Virus record (IMG/VR): IMGVR_UViG_3300021957_000345
Coordinates: 1-22,396 of that record
Reading direction: 5' to 3' (one strand)
DNA: 22,396 bases
Source: a virus
Under the pieces are notes generated by a model. The model was not told the origin of the DNA, made no database searches, and worked only from the letters and a program-made list of their open reading frames with translations. Position numbers and translations under genes: made by a program. This document shows positions 5,791 through 12,235 of this stretch, piece after piece; the first letter of the stretch is position 1, and each line of letters starts with the position of its first letter.

Positions 5791-6011
5791 AATAATTTAT
5801 TCCTTAAATAGTTAAAAGTTTTTTTGTTACTAAGTCCATGTTACCATAGTGTATAGTTCTTGTGTACTTATTTACTAAAAAAAGTTGAATCGATTTTAAG
5901 CTATCAAACTCTTTGATATAGCCTACTTTATTTTTAGCCATACAAAGCTATAGGTACAAGGGAGTTCGTTGAATTGATACTCTCAGTATAAAAAGTTTCT
6001 TCTTAGGAAAC

Positions 6012-6025
6012 ATAAATTAATTTAT
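6012..6025. repeat. 14-bp perfect palindrome ATAAATTAATTTAT upstream of a promoter
   Basis: A perfect palindrome centred between 6018 and 6019 that ends 7 bases before the -35 element of the rightward promoter. This is a typical operator position. AT-rich palindromes also arise by chance in this base composition, so the call is tentative. Confidence 0.35.
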
Positions 6026-6032
6026 AAATGAG

Positions 6033-6062
6033 TGAACATTTCCTATTTACCTATGCTATAAT
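6033..6062 (+). promoter_or_regulatory. promoter of the two-gene plus-strand island
   Basis: An extended -10 TGCTATAAT with TATAAT at 6057-6062 and a weak -35 TGAACA at 6033-6038 (18-bp spacer). It lies 31 bases before the ATG at 6094 and is the only visible promoter for the two rightward genes. Confidence 0.7.
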
Positions 6063-6093
6063 ATAATCTCATTAACTAAGAAAGGAAATACAA

Positions 6094-6327
6094 ATGTCAT
6101 ACGATACTAATACTAAAATCCCGATGTCAAAAACTGCGTCATTATCTGACGCTGAATTTATGGCAGAGGAAACATGGGCAGAAGTTGGGAACAATCCTAT
6201 CAATAATTTTTCTAGCGAGGGCGAACATAAAGAATTTGAAAAACTTGTTTATGCTCATGCCATGTATGATGAAAGTTATATCAAATCATTTATGGAAATT
6301 TATACAAACTACAAGGGGAAAAAATAA
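6094..6327 (+). CDS. hypothetical acidic protein, 77 aa (island gene 1)
   Basis: A 77-residue acidic protein of unknown function: SLSDAEFMAEETWAEVGNN, then SSEGEHKEFEKLVYAHAMYDE, with a Lys-rich end. No signal peptide or metal motif is visible. The ATG has AAAGGAAA upstream and the gene follows its own extended -10 promoter. The stop overlaps the next ATG (TAATG). With its partner it forms a separate rightward transcription unit between leftward genes, which suggests an independently controlled accessory or early host-takeover function. Function is inferred only from context. Confidence 0.75.
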   Translation: MSYDTNTKIPMSKTASLSDAEFMAEETWAEVGNNPINNFSSEGEHKEFEKLVYAHAMYDESYIKSFMEIYTNYKGKK

Positions 6328-6572
6328 TGTCATCATTTATAAATCATTTTAAAAAGACTGCTGAACAAAACGCAAAAGATTTGCAAGACAATGAACATGG
6401 AGTTGTTGGTCAATGGCAAGACTACCCTACCAACTGGGAAGAAATGCAAACGGCAGACATTGACGAGATGGAACAAGTCAAGCTAGAACAAATCAAACAA
6501 GATAACCGAGAGCCTATCGAGGAAGAAAGCGAGGAAAGGCAATACTGTATCAGTCGAGCCGACACCCTATAA
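6327..6572 (+). CDS. hypothetical strongly acidic protein, 81 aa (island gene 2)
   Basis: An 81-residue protein of unknown function, rich in Glu, Asp and Gln: KTAEQNAKDLQDNEHG, GQWQDYPTNWEEMQTADIDE, QVKLEQIKQDNREPIEEESEE. It is probably helical and strongly negative. Its ATG overlaps the stop of the previous gene, and a strong intrinsic terminator follows 8 bases after its stop. Negatively charged small early phage proteins can act as DNA mimics or bind host enzymes, but nothing here identifies a target. Confidence 0.75.
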   Translation: MSSFINHFKKTAEQNAKDLQDNEHGVVGQWQDYPTNWEEMQTADIDEMEQVKLEQIKQDNREPIEEESEERQYCISRADTL

Positions 6573-6579
6573 AATATCT

Positions 6580-6611
6580 AATACCCTACTAATTTGGTGG
6601 GGTATTTTTTT
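6580..6611 (+). terminator. intrinsic terminator of the plus-strand island
   Basis: The stem AATACCCTAC pairs with GTGGGGTATT (10 bp with one T-G pair) around loop TAATTTG, followed by seven T residues at 6605-6611. This is a strong rho-independent terminator directly after the stop at 6572. Confidence 0.9.
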
Positions 6612-6783
6612 GCCCTCACAAGTTCGGGCTAAGTAAGGATTCGCTAGTCGCTCAGTAAAAGCTAAAAGCAAAAGCAATAAGGTAAAGCCTGTCGGCTTTG
6701 TCTATGCTCTTAATGTTTCAAAGAGCAGAAACAACCGAGCGAAAGCAAAAGATAATCGACAAGAAAAGGTGCGAGAATCTGAC
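6612..6783. other. noncoding segment with short hairpins between convergent terminators
   Basis: This stretch between the two convergent terminators has no credible gene. It holds small hairpins (GCCC/GGGC at 6612-6629, AAAGCC/GGCTTT near 6684-6699, GCTCTT/AAGAGC near 6706-6726) and many AAAGC words. It shares words (CTCACAA, AAGGATTCGC, GTCG-CTCAG, CGGGCTA) with the block near 7990-8090, suggesting diverged copies. Confidence 0.5.
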
Positions 6784-6818
6784 AAAAAAAACCCCCCGTT
6801 AATAAATCTGTGGGGGGT
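6784..6818 (-). terminator. intrinsic terminator of the leftward three-gene set
   Basis: On the minus strand ACCCCCC pairs with GGGGGGT around a 14-nt loop, followed directly by a run of T (complement of the A tract 6784-6791). It lies about 27 bases after the stop at 6845, so it ends the 7692-to-6845 transcription unit. Confidence 0.9.
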
Positions 6819-6844
6819 AAAACGCGATGGTTTTATTTACGGAG

Positions 6845-7096
6845 TTAGTTTAAATTTACAAGTTTATATTCTCCAGATATAATTTTTTGTTCTGTTTCTT
6901 TTTTTGTTTCACCTAAAAATATATTTCTGTATCGGCTTGTTGTCCTTGAATAATTCCAGTAATGTTCATCAAGTTGAACAGTTCCCGAATACCATTTGAT
7001 AGCTATCTTTGATTTATAACTTTGAAATGTTTCCGTTCCGTAGTTATCAGTTATAATAAATTGGTTCGGTCTATCGTTAATATTTTCTACTCTCAT
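6845..7096 (-). CDS. hypothetical protein, 83 aa
   Basis: An 83-residue protein of unknown function with a beta-rich look and many aromatic and charged residues: NDRPNQFIITDNYGTETFQSYKSKIAIKWY, then VQLDEHYWNYSRTTSRYRNIF. It is the last gene before the minus-strand terminator. The ATG is preceded by CGGAGCAATT, the same leader as the gene at 7378, and by a GC-rich hairpin 18 nt upstream (7115-7145). It is part of a leftward three-gene unit. Confidence 0.75.
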   Translation of the reverse strand: MRVENINDRPNQFIITDNYGTETFQSYKSKIAIKWYSGTVQLDEHYWNYSRTTSRYRNIFLGETKKETEQKIISGEYKLVNLN

Positions 7097-7114
7097 AATT
7101 GCTCCGTTATTTTT

Positions 7115-7145
7115 GGGGGCTAGATCCCTACGGGAATTCGCCCCC
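7115..7145 (-). promoter_or_regulatory. intercistronic GC-rich hairpin near the ribosome binding site, copy 2
   Basis: On the minus strand GGGGGC/GCCCCC encloses the same internal loop as copy 1. The upper stem TCCC/GGGA with loop GTA has one more C-G pair than copy 1, a paired change that supports a conserved RNA fold. It ends 18 nt before the ATG at 7096. No U-run follows it. Confidence 0.65.
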
Positions 7146-7153
7146 TGTTAAAA

Positions 7154-7378
7154 TTAATTAAATGTTTCTAATGTGTGTTTATCAATCCAGTTTTTAAACT
7201 GCTCGTAAACTTTTTGCTTGTTACCTTTAAAACCAAACTCTGATTTAATTCTAGCGTAGCAAGTGCGACCTCTCGTCAATTGCATACCCTTAAATTTAAT
7301 TTCAGTTTCTAAACCAATCAATAAAGTTTTTAATCTATAAAGATTTATTTGTTCTGGCTTGTCTAAAATAATACTCAT
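7154..7378 (-). CDS. hypothetical protein, 74 aa
   Basis: A 74-residue basic protein of unknown function: NLYRLKTLLIGLETEIKFKGMQLTRGRTCYARIKSEFGF, then KQKVYEQFKNWIDKH. The middle resembles small phage proteins of about 70 residues, often annotated hypothetical in marine phages, but I cannot name a family. The leader CGGAGCAATT-ATG is identical to that of the next gene, and a short hairpin lies 18 nt upstream (7397-7412). It is the second gene of the leftward unit. Confidence 0.75.
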   Translation of the reverse strand: MSIILDKPEQINLYRLKTLLIGLETEIKFKGMQLTRGRTCYARIKSEFGFKGNKQKVYEQFKNWIDKHTLETFN

Positions 7379-7396
7379 AATTGCTCCGTTGTTAGT

Positions 7397-7412
7397 GGGG
7401 GATTTCTCCCCC
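7397..7412 (-). promoter_or_regulatory. intercistronic GGGGG/CCCCC hairpin near the ribosome binding site, copy 3
   Basis: A simpler 5-bp G-C stem with a 6-nt loop. It ends 18 nt before the ATG at 7378 and so keeps the same spacing as copies 1 and 2. It is preceded by TTTAACAGGGGG, as is copy 2. Confidence 0.55.
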
Positions 7413-7419
7413 TGTTAAA

Positions 7420-7692
7420 TTAATCTTCTGTTTCTTCTTTTGTTTCTTCTTCAGCTAAGAAGTCCAATTCTTCAAACAAATCTAAAATTTCTCTTACTTT
7501 ATAATTTTCACTTGATTGAGTGAAAGAAAGATTAATTGTAATTTTGTACTCGTCAAGATTTCCTTGAATAGTATTAGTATCATATTTTAAATGCGAGTCT
7601 AAAAAGTTAAATGCTAGATTTAAAATTGTGTTAGCTTGAAAATATGAACGAGCGTCTTTGAATTGTAATGTTAAGGTATTTAATTTTTTCAT
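7420..7692 (-). CDS. hypothetical protein, 90 aa
   Basis: A 90-residue protein of unknown function and the first gene of the leftward unit. An N-terminal mixed region (KKLNTLTLQFKDARSYFQAN, then LDSHLKYDTNTIQGNLDEYKITINLSF) is followed by a very acidic tail (DLFEELDFLAEEETKEETED). The ATG has CGGAG 6 nt upstream and lies about 46 bases from the promoter at 7739-7767. The stop is followed by the copy 3 hairpin. Confidence 0.75.
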   Translation of the reverse strand: MKKLNTLTLQFKDARSYFQANTILNLAFNFLDSHLKYDTNTIQGNLDEYKITINLSFTQSSENYKVREILDLFEELDFLAEEETKEETED

Positions 7693-7731
7693 GATATCTC
7701 CGTATTATTAAAAAGTGTCTTTCTTTGTAAC

Positions 7732-7782
7732 TGGTTCTATTATATCAAATTGGTAGAGGTGTATAAAGTTTATATAGAACCA
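7732..7782. promoter_or_regulatory. 9-bp inverted repeat bracketing the leftward promoter
   Basis: TGGTTCTAT (7732-7740) and its exact reverse complement ATAGAACCA (7774-7782) flank the promoter. The first arm overlaps the -10 element and the second lies 6 bases upstream of the -35. This is a likely operator pair for a repressor or activator, though no regulator gene is recognised in the window. Confidence 0.5.
7739..7767 (-). promoter_or_regulatory. promoter of the leftward three-gene unit
   Basis: On the minus strand TATAAT (7739-7744) with extended TG (TGATATAAT), a 17-bp spacer and a weak -35 TTTATA (7762-7767). It lies about 46 bases upstream of the ATG at 7692. Confidence 0.75.
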
Positions 7783-8004
7783 CAGGAGACAAGTTGGTAG
7801 TCCAGATTAAAATATAGTTGTTTAACCTGTTGACTGTTTTCTAGTTCATCAGCTAAAATCTTACATAGCTTTTAAGCAGTCGCCAAGTAGCTAGAAAATT
7901 ATATGTTTAGTAATAGTTTTGTATTTTGTGCGTTGCTCTTTCGTGGTAGATAAATTAGGAAAGATTCTCTATCCCTCTTACATTTACTTTGCTCTCACAA
8001 ATGG

Positions 8005-8037
8005 GCGACACTATGCTCCGTTGTCGCTAAGTGTCGC
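8005..8037. repeat. hairpin with two mutually exclusive pairings
   Basis: GCGACACT (8005-8012) can pair with AGTGTCGC (8030-8037) over 8 bp. Its first six bases can instead pair with TGTCGC (8022-8027). Further hairpins follow: TCAGCT/AGCTGA (8069-8074, 8098-8103) enclosing CTAGG/CCTAG, and CTTAGCT/AGCTAAG at 8168-8183. The strand of any transcript is not known. Confidence 0.5.
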
Positions 8038-8198
8038 AAGAGCGTGAAGGATTCGCCTAAGAGTCGGCTCAGCTCGGGCTAGGATAAGCCTAGAATAAGC
8101 TGAACTGTATAGGGGTTCTGTTATTTCCAGCCTTATCTCCAGCCCTTCGCTTTGTGAAAGGCATGGGCTTAGCTAAAGCTAAGTGTTTATTTGTTAAG

Positions 8199-8219
8199 AG
8201 CAAAGCAAAGCAAAGCAAC
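8199..8219. repeat. AAAGC pentamer tandem repeat
   Basis: A run of GCAAAGCAAAGCAAAGCAA, about four copies of the AGCAA/AAAGC unit, at the right end of the structured block. Similar AAAGC words occur at 6660-6690 and 6737-6750. They could be origin iterons or simple slippage. Confidence 0.5.
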
Positions 8220-8333
8220 AGCTTACTGCTTTACTTACCGTGTTCTAGTACATGCACTGGGGGGAGGCTCATACTATGTACCTACACACATATATTACCT
8301 CCAACTTACAAAAAACAGAATTTCACTTTTTAC

Positions 8334-8345
8334 TTGTGTTATAAT
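8334..8345 (+). promoter_or_regulatory. late promoter, extended -10 TTGTGTTATAAT
   Basis: TATAAT at 8340-8345 with extended TG. The same 12 bases occur upstream of the portal gene (10261-10272). No convincing -35 is present. Transcription would begin about 23 bases before the TerS-like ATG. Confidence 0.7.
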
Positions 8346-8374
8346 ACCCACAAGACAACTCTAATCTGAGCCTT

Positions 8375-8785
8375 ATGGCAGAACCTAAAAGAAAAGCAGG
8401 AAACCCTAACTTCCACAAAGGGATGAAATCACTTAATGGACAGGGTAGACCAAAGGGTTCTGTTAACAAGTATACTGCTTTGGCACGAGAGTTAATGTCA
8501 AACAAATCTCCAGAGATAGTAGAAAAGGTTATAGAGAAAGCTATGGAAGGGGATGTGCATTGTCTAAAGATGTGTTTGGATAGAATTCTCCCTGTTCACA
8601 AAGCTGTAGACTCTACACGCACTAAGGCTGATGCCCAAGTGATAATTAATGTTTCCTCTCTGGATAACATTCAACAAAAACTTGATGTGACTCCAGAGGG
8701 TGAACTTATTGAACCAGAAGAGAAAACAGACGATGAAGTAATTGTTAATATAGACTCAACACCAATGGCAGAAAAGTTTGGCTGA
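8375..8785 (+). CDS. putative terminase small subunit (DUF5681-like N-terminus)
   Basis: A 136-residue protein. The N-terminal region (AGNPNFHKGMKSLNGQGRPKGSVNK) resembles the Gly/Pro/Lys-rich DUF5681 motif often encoded near terminase genes. A helical part follows (YTALARELMSNKSPEIVEKVIEKAMEGDVHCLKMCLDRILP), as in small terminase DNA-binding domains. The C-terminus is acidic. It is directly upstream of TerL and overlaps it by 8 bases, so a packaging role, recognising phage DNA for the motor, is the best inference. The ATG lies about 30 bases after the promoter and has no clear Shine-Dalgarno. The family is recalled; the TerS role rests on context. Confidence 0.72.
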   Translation: MAEPKRKAGNPNFHKGMKSLNGQGRPKGSVNKYTALARELMSNKSPEIVEKVIEKAMEGDVHCLKMCLDRILPVHKAVDSTRTKADAQVIINVSSLDNIQQKLDVTPEGELIEPEEKTDDEVIVNIDSTPMAEKFG

Positions 8786-10031
8786 ATTAGACATTAATTT
8801 ACACCCTGCTCAACTGCAAATATTCCAATCCAACAAAAGATTCAAGATAGTCGCTGCTGGAAGGCGATTTGGAAAGTCCTACCTATCTGCTTGGTTATTA
8901 CTCATAAATGCTATACAGTCAGAATCTAAAGATGTATTCTATATAGCACCGACCTTTCAACAAGCCAAAGACATTATGTGGTCTATGCTGAAAGAACTAG
9001 GAAGAGATTTAATAGTACAAGCATACGAGAACACCGCAGTTCTTACTCTGATAAATGGTAGGAAAATATATTTAAAAGGCAGTGACCGACCAGAAACCTT
9101 GAGGGGCGTGGGTTTGTCATATGTCGTGCTTGATGAGTACGCCAGTATGAAACCTATTGTATGGGAACAAATCATACGACCTACACTTGCTGATGTAAAA
9201 GGTAGAGCCTTATTTATAGGTACACCTGCTGGTAAAAATCATTTCTTTGATTTGTATCAAGACGCAATAGAAGATGAAGAAAACTGGGATGCGTTCCAAT
9301 TCACCTCTGTTGATAATCCTTTTTTACCCCAAGAAGAGATAGAGGCTGCGAGTAAGTCAATGTCGTCTATGTCTTTTAGGCAAGAGTTTGAAGCGTCATT
9401 TGAAACTTTTAGTGGTGGTATATTTAAAGAAGAGTGGTTTACAGAAGATGAAGAACCAGAAGAGGGTAACTACTGTATAGCTGTTGACCCAGCAGGTTAC
9501 GAGGATAGTGAGAAAGAACGCAATCTTAAACGCTCTCGACTAGACGAAACATCTATTGCTGTAGTAAAAATAGACCGTGATAAGTGGTGGGTTAAAGACA
9601 TTATACATGGTCGCTGGAACATTAAAGAAACGGCTAAAAAAATTCTTGGTGCTGCGGTTAGGGTTGAATGTAGTTCTGTAGGTATAGAAACTGGAGCATT
9701 GCGTAATGCTATATTACCTTATTTGGAAGATGAAATGAGGACAGAAAACAAGTGGCTGTCGCTCGTAGAGTTGCGTCACGGTGGTAAAAAGAAAATAGAT
9801 AGAATAACATGGTCGCTACAAGGTAGAATGGAACATGGTCAGATAACATTTAATCCAGATAAAGACTGGAGGGCGTTTAAAAACCAAATGTTAGATTTTC
9901 CAAACAAGATGGCACATGACGATTTACTCGACTCGTTAGCGTATATAGACCAAGTGAGCGTAAGTGACTTCGCCCACACAATAGAACTAGAGGAAGAATG
10001 GAGTCCAGTAGATGATATTGCAGGATATTGA
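8778..10031 (+). CDS. terL: terminase large subunit
   Basis: The ATPase-nuclease motor that packages phage DNA into the prohead. It has 417 residues. The ATPase domain has Walker A VAAGRRFGKS (25-34), Walker B LSYVVLDE (113-120) and the coupling motif IGTPAG (147-152). The nuclease domain has acidic centres in IAVDPAG (D237), GIETG (E304) and HDDLLDSLAY (D381, D382, D385). The only start that keeps Walker A is TTG at 8778, overlapping the TerS-like stop. No in-frame ATG lies between the upstream stop (8751) and the motor motifs. Translation is probably coupled to the upstream gene. No motif is missing. Confidence 0.97.
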   Translation: MAELDINLHPAQLQIFQSNKRFKIVAAGRRFGKSYLSAWLLLINAIQSESKDVFYIAPTFQQAKDIMWSMLKELGRDLIVQAYENTAVLTLINGRKIYLKGSDRPETLRGVGLSYVVLDEYASMKPIVWEQIIRPTLADVKGRALFIGTPAGKNHFFDLYQDAIEDEENWDAFQFTSVDNPFLPQEEIEAASKSMSSMSFRQEFEASFETFSGGIFKEEWFTEDEEPEEGNYCIAVDPAGYEDSEKERNLKRSRLDETSIAVVKIDRDKWWVKDIIHGRWNIKETAKKILGAAVRVECSSVGIETGALRNAILPYLEDEMRTENKWLSLVELRHGGKKKIDRITWSLQGRMEHGQITFNPDKDWRAFKNQMLDFPNKMAHDDLLDSLAYIDQVSVSDFAHTIELEEEWSPVDDIAGY

Positions 10032-10251
10032 AGATTTAAACGATAAAGATTATGAAGATGTATTAGAATTTAGTGCTGATGAGTCTACCTTAAAGTTAAG
10101 GTATGTTGCAGCGTTATCTATTATTGCAAATTTTGCTAATGACATAGACCCTACTTTAATACCCGATGATGAAAAAGTAGACTTATCTATATGTAAGATG
10201 ATTATGGATGGTCACATTGAAATAGAAGAATTGAGTGACAGCATACATTAA
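10012..10251 (+). CDS. hypothetical acidic protein, 79 aa
   Basis: A 79-residue, very acidic protein of unknown function: MILQDIEDLNDKDYEDVLEFSADE, then FANDIDPTLIPDDEKVDL, then IEIEELSDS. The ATG lies inside the last 20 bases of TerL in another frame. It ends just before the late promoter of the portal gene. Its place between terminase and portal suggests a packaging- or head-related helper, but I know no family. Confidence 0.7.
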   Translation: MILQDIEDLNDKDYEDVLEFSADESTLKLRYVAALSIIANFANDIDPTLIPDDEKVDLSICKMIMDGHIEIEELSDSIH

Positions 10252-10260
10252 AACTGTCTT

Positions 10261-10272
10261 TTGTGTTATAAT
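10261..10272 (+). promoter_or_regulatory. promoter upstream of the portal gene, TTGTGTTATAAT
   Basis: TATAAT at 10267-10272 with extended TG, 12-of-12 identical to the site at 8334-8345. It lies 28 bases before the portal ATG, in a 49-base gap. The repeated sequence supports a real promoter class. Confidence 0.7.
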
Positions 10273-10300
10273 CGCAACAATTTCTTAGGAATAAACTTTT

Positions 10301-12235
10301 ATGCTTGACAAGAAAGAACAACAATACCAAGCCCTAGCTAGTTGGTTGATGTATAGACTAGATGGATGGCGAAACCATAGAGAGCAAAACTATTCATCTA
10401 AGTGGGATGAATATTATCGTCTGTGGAGAGGTATTTGGTCAGAGCAGGATAGAACAAGAACAGCAGAACGCTCAAGAATTATATCACCTGCACTACAACA
10501 AGCAGTAGAATCATCTGTAGCTGAACTCGAGGAAGCAACATTTGGCAGAGGGCGTTGGTTCGACATACAAGATGACATGCTTGACGCTGATAATTCAGAA
10601 GCAGAATATATCAGAAATTTATTACAAGAAGATTTAGAGAAAACTGGCTGTAAAGATGCTATATCAGAAGTATTTTTGAATGGTGCTATTTATGGAACTG
10701 GTATTGCAAAGATTGTTGTTAACCAAACAGTAGAAAGAGCACCAGCAGAACAGCCTGTTGAGGGTTCAATGACTGGAACTAGAGGTATTACTGAATATGC
10801 TTCTATAGATGTTAAAGTTGAACCTATTTCTCCTAGTGAATTTCTTATTGACCCTGCTGCAAACTCTATAAATGAAGCATTAGGCGTTGCCCACGAAGTA
10901 ATTAAACCTAGATATCATGTAGTACAAGGTATACAATCTGGTATTTATCGTGATGTACCTCTTGATGGTGACTATGCTACCGTTAATATGGGTTTTAATG
11001 GCGAAAGCAAACAAGCTGATGAGTCAGATAATGTAAAAATTACAGAGTATTGGGGATTAATACCAAAAAGATTTATTAAACCTAAGGCTGACAAGGATGA
11101 TTTTGAATATAATACAAAAGATATTTTAGTAGAAGCAGTTGTTACTATATGTAATGACGAATACATTTTGCGTGTAGAAGAAAACGCTTTTATGATGGAA
11201 GATAGACCTTTTATTTCATACCAACACGACATTGTGCCTAATTCTTTCTGGGGCAGAGGTGTTTGTGAAAAAGGCTATAACCCACAAAAGGCTTTAGACG
11301 CTGAAATGAGAGCAAGAATTGATTCATTAGCTATGACAACTACACCAATGATGGCTGCTGACGCAACACGCCTACCACGAGGCACTAAATTTGAGGTTCG
11401 TACAGGTAAAACGCTACTTACTAATGGTAATCCTAGAGAAGCTATTATGCCTTTGGATATGGGGCAAACAGACCCATCTACATTTAATCAAGTTGCTAGT
11501 TTACAGAACATGATACAAATGGGAACAGGTAGTTCAGACATGGCAGTCAATTCTGATACTGCAAGTGGTATGTCAATGATGCAATCAGCGTCAATTAAGC
11601 GTCAAAAACGTACACTTATGAACTTCCAAAATACATTTTTGATACCTATGATTAATAAATCTATGTATCGCAAGATTCAGTTTGATGTTGATAGATATCC
11701 TGTAACAGATTACAAGTTTGTGCCTTACTCTACTATGGGTATTATGGCCAAAGAACTAGAAATGCAACAAATGGTACAAATGTTACAAGCTATACCTAAA
11801 GATTCACCTGCATTTAATGTTATATTACTTGCAATGATGCAAAATTCTAGCATACATAATAGAGATGCTATTGTTGCTGGTTTGCAACAGGGCGAACAAG
11901 TAGACCCACAGATGGCAGAGATGCAACAGATGGGAATACAACTACAAGTCCAACAAGCACAAGCTGATATTAACAAAACAAACGCAGAGGCACAAGAAGA
12001 ACAAGCAAGAGCATTGTTACATCAAGCACAAGCTGGTTCATTACAGCCTACTGAAATGGATATGGTTAAAGAACAGACACAAATTGCTAAAATGAGTGCA
12101 GATGTTCAAAGACAGCAGTCTGAAACTGCTAGAAATGTACCAGAAGTAGAACATCTTAAATCTGAAACAATTTTAAACCTAGCCAAAGCTAGAGCAGAAG
12201 GAACTAAATCTGTTATTAGTCAAAGAGTCCAATGA
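10301..12235 (+). CDS. portal protein (podovirus-type head-tail connector)
   Basis: The dodecameric portal at the unique capsid vertex through which DNA enters and leaves. At 644 residues it is long, as podovirus portals often are. The N-terminus (YRLDGWRNHREQNYSSKWDEYYRLWRG) and the segment SRIISPALQQAVESSVAELEEATFGRGRWFDI match what I recall of marine podovirus portals. Later segments DRPFISYQHDIVPNSFWGRGV and KALDAEMRARIDSLAMTT are the typical portal core. From about 535 to the end it is Gln/Ala/Glu-rich and coiled-coil-like (QMGIQLQVQQAQADINKTNAEAQ), as in the portal barrel. Position after TerL and before scaffold and capsid supports the call. It is preceded by its own promoter, and AGGA is the likely ribosome binding site. 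Confidence 0.93.
   Translation: MLDKKEQQYQALASWLMYRLDGWRNHREQNYSSKWDEYYRLWRGIWSEQDRTRTAERSRIISPALQQAVESSVAELEEATFGRGRWFDIQDDMLDADNSEAEYIRNLLQEDLEKTGCKDAISEVFLNGAIYGTGIAKIVVNQTVERAPAEQPVEGSMTGTRGITEYASIDVKVEPISPSEFLIDPAANSINEALGVAHEVIKPRYHVVQGIQSGIYRDVPLDGDYATVNMGFNGESKQADESDNVKITEYWGLIPKRFIKPKADKDDFEYNTKDILVEAVVTICNDEYILRVEENAFMMEDRPFISYQHDIVPNSFWGRGVCEKGYNPQKALDAEMRARIDSLAMTTTPMMAADATRLPRGTKFEVRTGKTLLTNGNPREAIMPLDMGQTDPSTFNQVASLQNMIQMGTGSSDMAVNSDTASGMSMMQSASIKRQKRTLMNFQNTFLIPMINKSMYRKIQFDVDRYPVTDYKFVPYSTMGIMAKELEMQQMVQMLQAIPKDSPAFNVILLAMMQNSSIHNRDAIVAGLQQGEQVDPQMAEMQQMGIQLQVQQAQADINKTNAEAQEEQARALLHQAQAGSLQPTEMDMVKEQTQIAKMSADVQRQQSETARNVPEVEHLKSETILNLAKARAEGTKSVISQRVQ

Larger units (their letters stand above)
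5791..6093. other. intergenic region between divergent genes
   Basis: About 300 bases separate a leftward gene starting at 5790 from a rightward gene starting at 6094. It is AT-rich. It holds the plus-strand promoter at 6033-6062, a perfect 14-bp AT palindrome at 6012-6025, and short arms AGGAAA (6005-6010) and TTTCCT (6039-6044). It must also contain the promoter for the leftward set, which I could not place. No credible small gene was seen. Confidence 0.6.
7693..8374. other. large intergenic region with promoters, inverted repeats and a structured block
   Basis: About 680 bases between divergent units. I see no credible gene: the one open frame (8154-8369) has repetitive, low-complexity content and no ribosome binding site. 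Contents in order are the leftward promoter with a 9-bp inverted repeat (7732-7782); an 8-bp inverted repeat TTTTCTAG/CTAGAAAA (7837-7844, 7891-7898); a GC-richer block of hairpins (about 7990-8225) with AAAGC pentamer repeats; and the rightward late promoter (8334-8345). It may include an origin, a noncoding RNA or control sites. Confidence 0.7.

Noticed and set aside
8199-8219. CRISPR-like array
   Set aside because: The repeats are 5-base tandem units without spacers; no array or cas gene is seen in the window.
8154-8369. 71-aa plus-strand reading frame
   Set aside because: It is low-complexity (AKSKAKQS region from AAAGC repeats), lacks a ribosome binding site, and overlaps hairpins and the late promoter.
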